Below are positions 29,778 to 39,830 of a stretch of DNA of 64,000 nucleotides, one piece after another; within the stretch, counting starts at the first letter, position 1, and every line of letters starts with the position of its first letter. This DNA is from CAIQPS01 sp963721365 (GTDB lineage: Bacteria > Actinomycetota > Thermoleophilia > RBG-16-64-13), in NCBI GenBank assembly GCA_963721365.1, contig CAVRJE010000015.1:119433-183432 (forward strand), given 5' to 3'. Position numbers and translations under genes: made by a program. The notes under the pieces are model-generated. The model did not search any database, was not told where the DNA came from, and worked only from the letters and a program-made list of their open reading frames with translations.

Positions 29778-32371
29778 ATGGAGACCCTAGAGGGCCGCAT
29801 AGAGCAGATCGAGATCGCCGACGAGATGCGCGCGTCGTACCTCGATTACGCCATGAGCGTGATCGTCGGCCGGGCGCTGCCCGACGTGCGGGACGGCCTC
29901 AAGCCCGTGCATCGCCGGGTATTGTTCGGGATGCACGACTCGGGTATGCAACCCAACCGCCCGTACCGCAAGTGCGCGAGGATCGTCGGGGACGTGATGG
30001 GGAACTTCCACCCCCACGGCGACAGCTCCATTTACGATGCTCTGGTGCGGATGGCCCAAGACTTTTCCATCCGCTACCCGCTCGTCGACGGCCACGGCAA
30101 CTTCGGCTCGGTCGACGGCGATTCGGCAGCGGCCATGCGTTATACGGAGTGCCGACTGGCCCGCGTCGCCACCGAGATGCTGCGCGACATCGACGCGGAG
30201 ACCGTCGATTGGACCCCCAACTACGACGAGAGCCGCGAAGAGCCCACGGTACTGCCTTCTCGCTTCCCCAATCTGCTGGTCAATGGCAGTTCGGGCATCG
30301 CCGTGGGCATGGCGACCAACGTGCCCGCCCCACAATCTGGGCGAGGCCATCTCCGCGACGGTCGCCCTGATCGACGATCCCTCGCTGACCAGCGGCGATC
30401 TGATGCGCTACATAAAAGGCCCGGACTTCCCCACCGCGGGGATCATCATGGGCCATGCCGGCATCCGCGAGGCCTACGAGACCGGCCGGGGCCGGATCGT
30501 GGTACGCGCCCGCGCCCACAGCGAGCCACTCAAGCAGGGCAAGACGGCGATCATCGTCACCGAGCTCCCCTACCAGGTGAACAAAGCCCAGCTCATCGAA
30601 AAGATCGCGGAGTTGGTCCGCGAGAAGAAGATATCGGAGATCTCGGACCTCCGCGACGAGTCGGACCGCTCGGGCATGCGTGTCGTGATCGAGCTCAAGC
30701 GCGAAGCCATACCGAAAGTGGTGCTCAACAAGCTCTTCAAGCACACGGCGATGCAGAGCACGTTCGGCGTCATCATGCTGGCCCTGGCCGACGGTGTCCC
30801 CAAGACCTTGTCGCTCCGCGAGATCCTCCGCTACTACATCGCCCACCAAAAAGAAGTGATAGTCCGGCGCACTCGTTTCGAGCTGGACAAGGCGAAGAAG
30901 CGCGCTCATATCCTCGAAGGCCTGCTCATCGCGATCTCCAATCTCGACGAGGTCATCCGGGTGATCCGGTCGAGCGAGGACGCCGAGGCCGCCAAGATGG
31001 GCCTCATGAGCCGGTTCGGGCTGAGCGAAGAGCAATCCCAGGCCATTGTCGACCTCCGTCTGCGCAACCTGACCGCCCTCGAGCGTCACAAGATCGAGGA
31101 AGAGCATCGCGACCTGCTCGAGCGGATCGCCTATCTGGAGAGCCTGCTGGCCGACGAAGGGCTCATCTACGCCGTGATCAAAGAGGAGTTGCTCGAGATC
31201 AAGACAGATGTACGCCGACGACCGCCGGACCGAGATCCTCCCCTCGGAGGACGAGATCGACATCGAGGACATGATCGCGGTCGAAGAGATGGTCATCTCC
31301 ATCTCCGCCTCCGGCTACGTCAAGCGTCTGCCCGTCTCCACCTACCGCACCCAGCACCGCGGAGGCATCGGGGTCACGGGGATGGACCTCAAGGAGGGCG
31401 ACTATATCGAGCACCTCTTCATCACCACGACGCACCACTTCCTGCTGTTCATCACCTCGCGGGGCAAGATCTACCGGCAGAAAGTGCACGAACTGCCTCT
31501 GGGGAGCCGGCAGAGCAAGGGGCGGCACGTCGCCAACATCCTGCCGCTGGCTCAGGGCGAGAAGATCAAAGCGGTCATCGCCACCAAGGACTACAGCGAC
31601 GCCAAGTACCTGGTCTTCGTGACGCAGAAAGGCATCGTCAAGAAGACCCGCTTTCTTGACTACGCCACCAGCCTCAAGGCCGACGGCATCATCGCCATCA
31701 ACCTGGAAGACGACGACGAGCTGGTCGCGGTACGGCATACAAGCGGACACGACGATCTCATCCTGGTATCGAGCGAGGGCAAGGCCATACGCTTCCACGA
31801 ATACGACGTCCGACCGACCGGGCGCAACACCATGGGCGTCCAAGGGATGCGGCTGCCTCACGGCCACGTTCTCGTGGGGATGGCGGTGGCCGAGGACGAC
31901 GCGGATCTCTTCTGCGTCACGAGCGGCGGCTACGGAAAACGGACGCCCGCCACCAGCTACCCGGTCCATAGGCGGGGCGGCCAGGGCGTCATCACCATCA
32001 AGGACTCGCCCGATCGGGGCGATCTCGTGGGAGTCACCTCCGTCCGCAACAACCACGAGCTCATGCTCATGAGCCAGGACGGCACCGTCATCCGGGTGCC
32101 GGTGGAGAGCGTGCGGTGCACGGGCCGTAACACCATGGGCGTGAGGGTGATGAACCTGCGTGGCGCCGACAAGGTGTCGAGCATGGCCCGCCTCGTGGGC
32201 GGGACCAACGGCAACGGCCACGGCGTCGACGGCAGCGGCGTCGGGAACGGCATCGGCGGTCCAGGGGTCGACGGCGACGCCGGGGCTCGACGAGATAGAC
32301 GACTTCGACGACACCATGGACGTCGAGGACGAGACGACGAGGACTTCGGGGCGAACGACGAGCTGATCTAG
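29778..32371 (+). CDS. gyrA: DNA gyrase subunit A (three frame breaks)
   Basis: DNA cleavage/rejoining subunit of gyrase. Start METLEGRIEQIEIADEMRAS; winged-helix region NFHPHGDSSIYDALVRMAQ (quinolone-determining region with Ser); active-site Tyr in AAAMRYTECRL. Coiled-coil and gate: HQKEVIVRRTRFELDKAKKR, SEEQSQAIVDLRL. C-terminal pinwheel carries the gyrase box QHRGGIG and HRRGGQGV, then an acidic tail. Breaks near 30327 (CC read as CCC), near 31207 and near 32290. Three bases separate it from gyrB. A strong terminator follows. Confidence 0.95.
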
Positions 32372-32425
32372 CGGGATTCCGCCGGCCGGCGCAGTAACCC
32401 CGCTGGGATTCTCTAGTGAGTAAAG

Positions 32426-32458
32426 AGCGAGCCCGCCCCTGTCAGGGGCGGGCTCGCT
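32426..32458. terminator. strong hairpin terminator after gyrA
   Basis: Perfect 16-base inverted repeat: AGCGAGCCCGCCCCTG (32426-32441) and its complement 32443-32458 with a one-base centre. It lies about 55 bases after the gyrA stop and 40 before the end of the convergent cytochrome gene, so it can serve both strands. No long T-run is seen. Confidence 0.8.
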
Positions 32459-32499
32459 TCATGGCCCGGCTAGGCCGCCGCTAGACGATGGCGATCGCG

Positions 32500-32845
32500 C
32501 TATTTGCCGCCGTTCACCACCCAGGCGGTCAGAGCCGCTATCTGGGCCGCGGTCAACTTGTCTGTGAAGCCGGGCATGCTCTCCTTGCCCTTCTCGATCA
32601 CCGTCTTCACGTCGTCGGCGCTGCCGCCGGGCAGGTCCTTGTGGCAACCCGCGCAGTCCGAAGCGTAGAGGGCCGCCGCATCCACCGCGGGGCCCGCCGC
32701 CGTGGTTGTAGCGCCACCCACGGTCGTTGTCGGCCCGGCCGGAGCCGTGGTCGTCGTGGTGGCTGCCGCCACAGGAGGCAAGAACCAACGTGGCGACCAG
32801 TACGACCACCACCACTGCGATCATCCCGAGATACTGTTTCCTCAT
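32500..32845 (-). CDS. small c-type cytochrome, lipoprotein (one frame break)
   Basis: Electron-transfer protein with one heme. ATG 32845 follows AAGGAGAG; the N-terminus KQYLGMIAVVVVVLVATLVL ends in the lipobox LASC, so membrane anchoring is predicted. After a break near 32775 (one extra base) come a Thr/Ala/Gly-rich linker and the cytochrome domain: LYASDCAGCHKDLPGG (CxxCH) and KESMPGFTDKLTAAQIAALT with the axial Met. About 115 residues. No cytochrome partner is visible nearby. Confidence 0.85.
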
Positions 32846-33009
32846 CCGACTCTCCTTCTTGAACACCTTGATCCGATTCCGAGGCTCACCGGGTCTGCAC
32901 CCGCATAAGCACAGTATAAACCGAACCGGCCGGGCAGGTTCGTACCGGCCGCCCGGTGGGGTATCATCTTCCACACCACGCACACAATCTGGCTCGCTGG
33001 AAGAGGAGC

Positions 33010-33697
33010 ATGTCGATGTACCTCTGGTACTGGTCCTACATCTTGCTGGTGCCGGCACTGGTCCTCGGGATCTACGCCCAGGCGAAAGTCCGCTCCACCT
33101 TCAAGCGTTACTCGCAGATCCCCTCCGCCCGGGGCCTCACCGGGGCTCAGGGGGCGCGGCAACTGCTGGATTCCGCCGGCCTGGGCGACGTGGGCATCGA
33201 GGTGATGGGGAGCCGCCTGTCGGATCACTACGACCCGCGCTCGCGCGTCGCTGACACTGAGCCCCGACGTGGGCAACAGCAACTCGTTGGCCGCCCTGGG
33301 AGTGGCGGCGCACGAGGCGGGACACGCCATGCAGCACGCGGCCGGCTACGCCCCGTTCCGTTACCGCAGCGCTCTCGTCCCGGTTGCCAACCTCGGCAGC
33401 AATCTCGGGTTCATCCTGTTCTTCATCGGACTGTTCTTCTTCCAGCGCAACCCGGTGATGATGAGCATCGGCATCGTGCTGTACTCCTGCGCGGTGCTCT
33501 TTACCGTGGTCACCCTCCCGGTCGAGCTGAACGCTTCCAAGCGGGCGATGACTGAGCTTTCGAACAGGAACATCCTCGTGGCCGACGAACTCACAGGGGC
33601 GAAGAAGGTCCTGAGCGCGGCCGCCCTCACGTATGTCGCGGCCGCCCTCATGGCCATCCTGCAGCTGGTGAGGCTCATCCTCATCAGCCGAAGATGA
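33010..33697 (+). CDS. YugP-family zinc metallopeptidase (one frame break)
   Basis: Membrane-bound neutral zinc peptidase of the YugP type. N-terminal membrane segment YLWYWSYILLVPALVLGIYA, then YDPRSR, and in the next frame LTLSPDVG, LAALGVAAHEAGHAMQHAAG (HExxH-type zinc site HEAGH), two to three hydrophobic segments and KKVLSAAALTYVAAALMAIL. The break near 33253 disappears if one G is removed from GCGCGTCG, giving SRSLTLSPDV with normal family spacing. A second in-frame ATG at 33016 has better spacing from the GAGGAG ribosome site. Confidence 0.88.
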
Positions 33698-33727
33698 CAG
33701 CGAGGTAGCCTCACACAGGGAGGGTGG

Positions 33728-35086
33728 ATGTCGATACCGCGGCTGCTGCTGGCCCCGACGCATCGGACGGGTCTGGCGAACGCGGTAGCCGGCGCGCTCG
33801 CCGAGATCGTCACGGCGCACGGCCGGAAGGTCCGCTATCACCATCTGGGCCCGCTCACGCCTGCCGCGTGCTGGGACCGCTGGGAAGGCACCGCCTTTCT
33901 CGACCCCGACCTCTACGACGAGGAGAGCCTGCTCCGGCTCTACGACGTGGCCACCCGTTCGGCCCAACTCTCGTTCCTCTCCGCCAGCCATGGAGTGCTC
34001 GACCGGCCTGATGGACGTCCCGGTGGCGGCCCGCCGACGTCGCCCGCACGCTCGACTGCCCGGTGGTGCTCGTCCTCGATTGCAGGAGATGGGGCGCCGG
34101 GCGTCCAGGCCCTGGTCGCCGGGGTGAAGGCAAATCTCTCCTCGCTGAACCTCGCCGGCGTCCTGCATGTCCGGGGTGGCGGACCGCGACCACTACGAGG
34201 TGCTCAGGGACGCGCTCGCCGTCGAGGCCATCCCCGTCGTCGGGCTGTCTCTACGAAGGGGACGGCCCGGGCTGGGACACGCCCGCCCCGGGAGCGTGGG
34301 GTCTGCCTCTCGACCAGGCTCTGTCTGGAGGCGGTCGAGCGGCAGGTCGACGTGGGCGCCCTGCTCGGACCTGGCCGGCCAGCGCGGGTTCCTCGCCTCG
34401 CAGAACCTGCTGACCGACCGGGGCAGCGAAGGCCCCCTGGTGATGGTCGCCGGAGGTACCGGCTTCACTCCGTGGAGCCGGGATTCCATCGAGGTGCTGC
34501 GCGCCGCCGGTGCGCGCATCCGCCGCCTCGATCTGGTGGAGGACGAGGTCTTGCCCGCGGAGGCGGCGGGATTGGTCCTCGCCGGCACCGTCTGGCCCTC
34601 CAGCCTGATAGACATCGCGATGAACCAGTCGCTGCTTGCGGACATGCGCACGCGCATCGCCGCCGGCCTGCCCACACTGGCTCTGGGCGGCGGATTCCTG
34701 GTTCTCCTCAACCGGGTGCAGGACTCGCTGGGCAGGACGGTGGACCTCGCCGGGGTGCTTGCCGGGAGAAGGCGAGATCCTCTGGGACCTGGAGGACGCG
34801 GCCTATGTCGACGTGCCGGCCGTGCGCGACAACCCGCTGCTGGAGAGAGGGCCAGCGGGCCACGGGCTGGGTGCTCACCGACGTCGACGTACCCGATCCC
34901 GCGCCCACCTGGGACCCGCCCCTGGTGCTTAGCAGCGCAGCGGAGCCTCCGGAGGAGCAGCCGGAAGGGGCGGCGACTCGCTCCCTGCTCTGCTCGCGGG
35001 CGCTCATCCACCTGTCCGGAGCGCCCGGCATCGCCGCTCGTTTCGTCCAGGAGTGCGCGGTGTACGCTTCGGGCCGCTTCTGGTAG
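33728..35086 (+). CDS. CbiA/CobB-like amidotransferase homologue lacking key catalytic residues (several frame breaks)
   Basis: Overall order matches cobyrinate a,c-diamide synthase: an N-terminal P-loop-like start (LLLAPTHRTGLANAVAGALA), DCPVVLVLDCRRWGAG, VKANLSSLNLAGVLL, then a glutaminase-like half (VMVAGGTGFTPWSRDSIEVL, LVLAGTVWPSSLIDIAMN). But the P-loop has no GKT, the cysteine loop normally ECGG reads ALGGG, and the place of the family RGHEFHYS motif reads ATGWVLTDV. Both activities are therefore probably lost. Frames change several times between 33990 and 34880. GGGAGGG precedes ATG 33728. The nearest functional B12 gene is cobO at 8.4 kb. Confidence 0.65.
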   Translation: MSIPRLLLAPTHRTGLANAVAGALAEIVTAHGRKVRYHHLGPLTPAACWDRWEGTAFLDPDLYDEESLLRLYDVATRSAQLSFLSASHGVLDRPDGRPGGGPPTSPARSTARWCSSSIAGDGAPGVQALVAGVKANLSSLNLAGVLHVRGGGPRPLRGAQGRARRRGHPRRRAVSTKGTARAGTRPPRERGVCLSTRLCLEAVERQVDVGALLGPGRPARVPRLAEPADRPGQRRPPGDGRRRYRLHSVEPGFHRGAARRRCAHPPPRSGGGRGLARGGGGIGPRRHRLALQPDRHRDEPVAACGHAHAHRRRPAHTGSGRRIPGSPQPGAGLAGQDGGPRRGACREKARSSGTWRTRPMSTCRPCATTRCWREGQRATGWVLTDVDVPDPAPTWDPPLVLSSAAEPPEEQPEGAATRSLLCSRALIHLSGAPGIAARFVQECAVYASGRFW

Positions 35087-35121
35087 CCTACGCATCTCAC
35101 CGCGAAGGAGAAGGAGGACAC

Positions 35122-35437
35122 GTGGCGGACGCAGCCAGCGACCCGGTGGTCAAGCAGTACCGGGAGCAGATATCCGATAACGACGTCAAGATCCTCGAAG
35201 CTCTCAACAAGCGCATCAAGCTGGTGAAGAGCCTCAAGGACTACAAAGAGGCCCAGGGTCTCAGCTTCTACGACGCCGCCCAGGAAGACTGGGTCATCAC
35301 CTACCTCTGCCGGGCCAACCGGGGTCCGCTCTCCAGCGAGGGGCTGCGGGAGGTCTACCAGTCTCATCCTGCAGGTGGCCAAGCGGGAAGCCGCGGCGCT
35401 GAGCGAGAAGGAACAGTCCGAGGCGCCCCAGTCCTAG
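35122..35437 (+). CDS. chorismate mutase, AroQ type (one frame break)
   Basis: Would convert chorismate to prephenate in Phe/Tyr synthesis. GTG 35122 follows AAGGAGG. The all-helical AroQ pattern is clear: VVKQYREQISDNDVKILEAL, NKRIKLVKSLKDYKEAQG (catalytic Arg and Lys), EDWVITYLCRANRGPLSSEG. A break near 35361 (one extra base) leads to LILQVAKREAAALSEKEQSE and the stop TAG 35435-35437. About 104 residues. It converges with the nuclease-domain gene, the two stops sharing the bases CTAG. Confidence 0.85.
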
Positions 35438-36001
35438 GACGCTGCTCGCGGGCGCAACGGTGGCGCCGCCTGTGTCGACGGCAGCGCGGCCGCCAGTTCG
35501 CCGCCCGCTACGTCGGAGAAATCCTCCGGCGACACCTCGTCCAGGAAGTCTTTGAACTCCTTGACGATCTCTTCGACGTCCTCTATCTCCTGGTCGAACT
35601 CGATGCCGTTGGCGTCGAGCAGCACCTCGGAGGCGAAGATGGGGGCGTCGGTGCGCACGGCCAGGGCGATGGCGTCCGAGGGCCGCGAGTCGACGCGTAT
35701 CTCCTGACCGCCGGCGTCGAGGCTCAGGACGGCGTAGAAGGTGTTGTCGCGCAGCTCGGTGACGAGGACGCTGTGCGACGCTCGCCTGCAGTTGGCCGAT
35801 GACGTTGGCCAGCAGATCGTGGGTCATCGGCCGGGGCAGGTCGGCGTTCTGAAGCTTCATGAGGATGGCCGCGGCTTCGGGGTGGCCGATCCAGATGGGC
35901 AGGAAGAGGTTGCGTCCTTCGGCCTTGAGAAGGACGATCGGCTGCTTGCTTGCCGCATCGAAACTGACGCCGTAGACGGTGACTCGTTCGAAACCTTGCA
36001 T
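35434..36001 (-). CDS. bifunctional nuclease family protein (BFN, DUF151) (one frame break)
   Basis: DUF151 protein; plant and bacterial members have nuclease activity or act in stress response. N-terminal QGFERVTVYGVSFDAASKQP, VLLKAEGRNLFLPIWIGHPE (the LPIWIG hallmark) and RPMTHDLLANVIGQL. After a break near 35780 it continues with NTFYAVLSLDAGGQEIRVDS, RPSDAIALAVRTDAPIFASE. The acidic C-terminus (EFDQEIEDVEEIVKEFKDFL) resembles the UVR-like extension of many homologues. ATG 36001 has GAGG upstream; an in-frame ATG at 36058 is less likely. Confidence 0.88.
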
Positions 36002-36088
36002 CACATCCTCGCTCGGTTTGTCGCGGTCTAGCTTATACCCAAGCCCCTCTCCCGTCATTCAAGGAATGCGGTAAACTACCGCGGGCGT

Positions 36089-36165
36089 GGGCCTATAGCT
36101 CAGTTGGTTAGAGCGCATCCCTGATAAGGATGAGGTCAGTGGTTCGAATCCACTTAGGCCCACCA
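36089..36165 (+). tRNA. tRNA-Ile (anticodon GAT)
   Basis: Complete cloverleaf: acceptor GGGCCTA/TAGGCCC, D-stem GCTC/GAGC, anticodon stem CATCC/GGATG with loop CTGATAA, T-stem AGTGG/CCACT with loop TTCGAAT. The CCA end is encoded (36163-36165). Confidence 0.97.
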
Positions 36166-36202
36166 TCGACTTCCCAGCGGCACATGCCGGTACGTCTCCA
36201 GT

Positions 36203-36275
36203 GGGGGATTAGCTCAGTTGGGAGAGCGCCGCCTTTGCACGGCGGAGGTCGCCGGTTCGACCCCGGTATCCTCCA
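36203..36275 (+). tRNA. tRNA-Ala (anticodon TGC)
   Basis: Complete cloverleaf: acceptor GGGGGAT/ATCCTCC, D-stem GCTC/GAGC, anticodon stem CCGCC/GGCGG with loop TTTGCAC, T-arm CCGG/CCGG with TTCGACC. CCA is not encoded. It lies 38 bases after tRNA-Ile; no rRNA gene is adjacent. Confidence 0.97.
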
Positions 36276-36314
36276 CCTTCCCGGCTGACCGAGCTCAGAC
36301 TTCGGAAGGTGGCC

Positions 36315-36742
36315 ATGATTTTCACCCGCATAATCGTTCCCACCGATGGCACCGAGGCCTCCCTGCGCGGGCTCGATGTCGCGGTGCAATTGGTCGTCCG
36401 CTATGCGGCCGAACTCGTGGTGGTCACGGCCGTCTCGGTGCCCGACTGGCTCGCCCGGCAGAACATGGAGTACGGCGCCATCGAGTCCTACGTCGAGGGC
36501 AACGCCCAGAAGGTCTTCGAGGCCGCCGGTGGCCCTACTGCGGCAGGCGGGCGTGGGCGCCGAGCTCAAGGTGGTGGTCGGCCCGGCCCCGGAGAGCCTC
36601 CTCACCGAGATAGAGAACAGTCAGCGCCGACCTCGTGGTCATGGGCCGCCGGGGCCGCGATGAGCCCAAGGACCTGCTGCTCGGCAGCGTGAGCGACCGG
36701 GTGGCCCGGCACGTCAAGGTGCCGATTCTGCTCGTTCCGTAG
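36315..36742 (+). CDS. universal stress protein (UspA fold) (two frame breaks)
   Basis: Small nucleotide-binding stress protein. The ATG at 36315 follows GGAAGGTGG. N-terminal IFTRIIVPTDGTEASLRGLD, then LVVVTAVSVPDW. After breaks near 36530 and 36620 it continues with VGAELKVVVGPAPESLLTEI, DLVVMGRRGRDEPKDLLLGS and VSDRVARHVKVPILLVP. The ATP-binding G-2x-G-9x-G(S/T) loop is present as GRRGRDEPKDLLLGS. About 141 residues, normal for single-domain Usp proteins. Confidence 0.87.
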
Positions 36743-36926
36743 CCGACCGCCGCTCTCCCCGCCGGCGGCTCGTAGCCGCCGCCCCAAAGCACCGCTGCCA
36801 TGCCGCGTCCTCTCTGTGGCGGACGACTGTACGCTCTGAGCAGTACGCTTCACTATTTCAATCCAAAAATTTAGCAATAACTATTGCAAAAGCTGTGCAA
36901 TTCTCTTACACTGCAATTGATACTAC

Positions 36927-37887
36927 ATGGACAGCACAGCGTACAGCCCCCGGTCGCCGTCTCACCGAGCAGCGCAAGGCTCGGGCGAGACTGCCGCTCC
37001 TGATCCTCGTAGCGCTCCTCTGCCTCCCTCTCGCCGGTATCCGCTCGACCTTCGATCTGGGTCTGCTACGTCGTGTTCGTCGTCCTCTACTCGCTGTGGG
37101 TCCTGCGGCTCTGCGCCCAGTTCGCCCACGACCGGCGGCTCGGGTACCTGCTGTGCCTCACCGACTTCGCCATCCTCCTCCCCCTCCTGGTGTGGAGCAG
37201 CAGCGCCGCTGATCCAGGTGATCCTGGTGGCTGATCTGCGGGCCGGGCTTGCGTTCACCTTCGTCGGTGAGCCGGGCGGAACAGACGGGCGGCGCGGCAC
37301 TCCTTCGCCCGCGTAGCGCCTGGGCGACCGACCCGGCCAGCACGGGCACCATCGACGCCGACACCGGCGCGCCGCTCGAGCGCGCGGTGCGGCTGCGGCT
37401 GGGCGTCTTCCGGGCGACCGGCTCGCGGTTCGCGCTGGTGGTGCTGCGCGTGCTCCGCTTCGAAGAGGCCGCCTCGTACTACGGCGAGGAGAGCTCGCAG
37501 CGAATCATCGCGGCGGTCAGCCGGCGCGGGACTGCGCCTGCTGGGACCCGACGCGCAGCACTTCCTGCTCCCCGGAGGAAGGGTGGCCTTCCTGTTCGAG
37601 ATCGACGCCGGCCGGACGGGAGGCGCCATGGCGGCTCCGCCACGGAGTGGGCCGACCCCACCGATATCGAGAGCCTGGCCATGGCCTTGGGGCGCAAGGC
37701 CTGCGAGCACCTGGTGGACGGGCATCGGGTGGAGTGCGTCGTCGGTTGGGCCTCGGCCCCGTCCGACGGGCTCAACGCCGACGACCTCTGTACGTCGCCG
37801 AGGCCGGCGCCCAGAGCACCGCCGCGTTCCGCCGGTGGCGGCGGCCAGGTGACCGTGCCCGAGCGGGCCCGGGTAGCGGCCGGGTAG
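36927..37887 (+). CDS. membrane protein with a degenerate GGDEF-like domain (several frame breaks)
   Basis: Joining frames gives a short polar start (ATG 36927), LPLLILVALLCLPLAG, WVCYVVFVVLYSLWVLRL and LGYLLCLTDFAILLPLLVW (three to four membrane helices). A cytosolic part begins near TGTIDADTGAPLERAVRL, then FALVVLRVLRFEEAASYYGE and FLFEIDAG, and ends DGHRVECVVGWASAPSDGLN and LYVAEAGAQSTAAFRRWR. The order and lengths resemble a diguanylate-cyclase fold, but the metal-binding Asp residues and the GGDEF signature are absent; its place is taken by PGGRVAFLFE. Function unknown. At least four frame changes make the assignment tentative. A/T-rich sequence at 36840-36925 probably holds its promoter. 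Confidence 0.45.
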
Positions 37888-37950
37888 ACAGTCGCGGTCC
37901 CCGCGGGCGGCCGGACTGAGGCCGGCGGGCCGTGTGGTACATTTCCCCCC

Positions 37951-38900
37951 ATGGATCGCGAGACTCTCAAGACCAAGACCATCGGCGTGCTCATGGGCGG
38001 GATGTCCGGCGAACGCGCCGGTGTCGCTCCGCTCCGGCCGCAACTGCCTCGGCGCCCTTCTGCGCGACCGGCTACCGCGCCGTGGAGATCGACGCCCTGC
38101 AGGACGTCGGCCGGCGCATCGAAGAGGCGGGTGTGGAAGTCGCCTTCCTGGCTCTCCACGGGCGTTACGGCGAGGACGGCACCATCCAGGGGCTGCTCGA
38201 GGTGATGGGCATCCCCTACACCGGTTCCGGTGTGCTGGCCTCGGCTCTGGGCATGAACAAGGTGGCCGCCAAGAAGGTCGTGGCGGCGAGCGGACTGCCG
38301 ACTCCCGACTACTGCGAAGTGGCTCGCCGGCGAGAGTGCCGGCGACTGCCGCCGGCCGGATCGAGGCTGAACTGGGTCTGCCGGTGATGCTCAAGCCGGT
38401 GCAGGAAGGTTCCAGCCTGGGCGTTTCCAAGTGCAAGACGGCCGAGCAGCTGGAGAGCTGCCTGGAAGCGGGCTCGGCCGAGTTCGGGAAGATGTTCGCC
38501 GAGCGGTTCGTCACCGGCACCGAGATCACGGTCGGCGTGATCGAGCGGGACGGCCGGCCGGAGGCCCTGCCCATCCTGCAACTCGTGCCCAAGAACGAGT
38601 TCTACGACTACGAGGCCAAGTACACGGAAGGGATGACCGAGTTCATCCTGCCCGCGCGGCTGGAGCCCGGCGTCTACGCCCGGGCCCAGCAGGCCGCCAT
38701 CGCCGTCTTCGGGGCCATCGGCTGCCGCGGCTACTCGCGGGTGGACATGATGGTGGACGAGAGGCGGTACCTCCTGGTTCGTGGAAGTGAACACGCTGCC
38801 GGGCATGACCGAGCTGTCCGACCTGCCCGCGCAGGCCCGGGCGGCCGGCATCTCCTACGAGGAGCTGGTGGAGACCATCCTCCTCACCGCCGCCGTCTGA
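37951..38900 (+). CDS. ddl: D-alanine--D-alanine ligase (three frame breaks)
   Basis: ATP-grasp enzyme making the D-Ala-D-Ala precursor of peptidoglycan. Start MDRETLKTKTIGVLMGGMSG (GGxSxER-type motif), then VEVAFLALHGRYGEDGTIQG, IPYTGSGVLASALGMNKVAA, GLPVMLKPVQEGSSLGVSKC, FVTGTEITVGVIERDG, FYDYEAKYTEGMTEFILPA and GYSRVDMMVDE. The final frame has VEVNTLPGMTELSDLPAQA, the conserved magnesium site. Breaks near 38030, 38350 and 38780. Length about 316 residues, normal. Confidence 0.92.
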
Positions 38901-38907
38901 CCCCGGC

Positions 38908-39830
38908 ATGAGCGGGACCCACAAAGGACGAAGCGACCCGGCGCGAGTGCGGGGCGCCGAGCCGGAGGGTCTGCCGGGCGACTCGCGGGCGCCGGAGCCG
39001 GTCTGGGTGGACGCCCACGTGCACATCTTCCCCCCGGAGATGATCGCGCGAGCGGGAGTCCTACCTCCCTCGAGACGACCGCTTTGCCGCTCTGTACGCC
39101 GACTCCGCGGGCGCGGATGGCGACGGCCGAGGAAGTGGTCGCCGAGATGGACGAGACCGGGGTGGCGCCGTCCGATCGTCTTCGGCTTCCCCTTTCGCGA
39201 CCAGGGCCTCTGCCGGATGGTCAACGACTACGTGCTGGAGGCGGTGGCCGCCTGGCCGGGCCGGCTCGCCGGCCTGGCCTGCGTGTCCCCCAGAGAGCCG
39301 GGAGCCGCGGCTGAGTTGGAGCGCTGTCTCGATGCCGGGATGCGGGGTTGCGGCGAGTTGGCCCCGGCCGGCACGTCGGAGGATCTCGACCGCGCTGGCG
39401 GGAGTGGCGGCCGTGCTCCGCGAGAGCGCGAGCTTGCCGCTGCTGCTGCACTCCAACGAGCCGGTGGGGCACGAGTATCCTGGGCAAGAGCGCCTTCGGT
39501 CCCGCGGCGTGCGTCGCCTGCGCCGCCGCCTATCCCGGGCTGACGATCGTGTTCGCCCATATGGGCGGGGGGACCTTCTTCTACGAGGCCATGCCTGAGC
39601 TGCGGCAGGTCCTCGCCGACGTCTACTACGACACCTCGGCCGTACCGTACCTCTACGACGCGGGCGATCTACCGCGCGGTCGAGGCGACCGCGGGGCGCA
39701 CAAGCTGCTCTTCGGCAGCGACTACGCCCTGCTTTCGCCGGCCCGGTACCGCGCAGGGCTGAGCGCGCTGCCTCCGGCGGCGCAGGCGGCCGTCTGCGGC
39801 GACAACGCACGAAAGGTCTTCAAGCTATGA
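38908..39830 (+). CDS. amidohydrolase family 2 metal-dependent hydrolase (several frame breaks)
   Basis: TIM-barrel hydrolase or decarboxylase of unknown substrate. The first metal motif is VDAHVHIFPPEM near residue 35. Other frames give EEVVAEMDETGVAPS, VFGFPFRDQGLCRMVNDYVL, PGRLAGLACVSPREPGAAAE, LPLLLHSNEPVGHEYPG (metal His), LTIVFAHMGGGTFFYEAM and KLLFGSDYALLSP (metal Asp). Breaks lie near 39065, 39175, 39380, 39480 and 39670. The stop overlaps the larB start in an ATGA. Confidence 0.82.

Noticed and set aside
28242..31302. Long minus-strand frames opposite gyrB and gyrA
   Set aside because: Mirror frames of gyrase codons with low-complexity Asp/Val/His-rich products and no homology signature.
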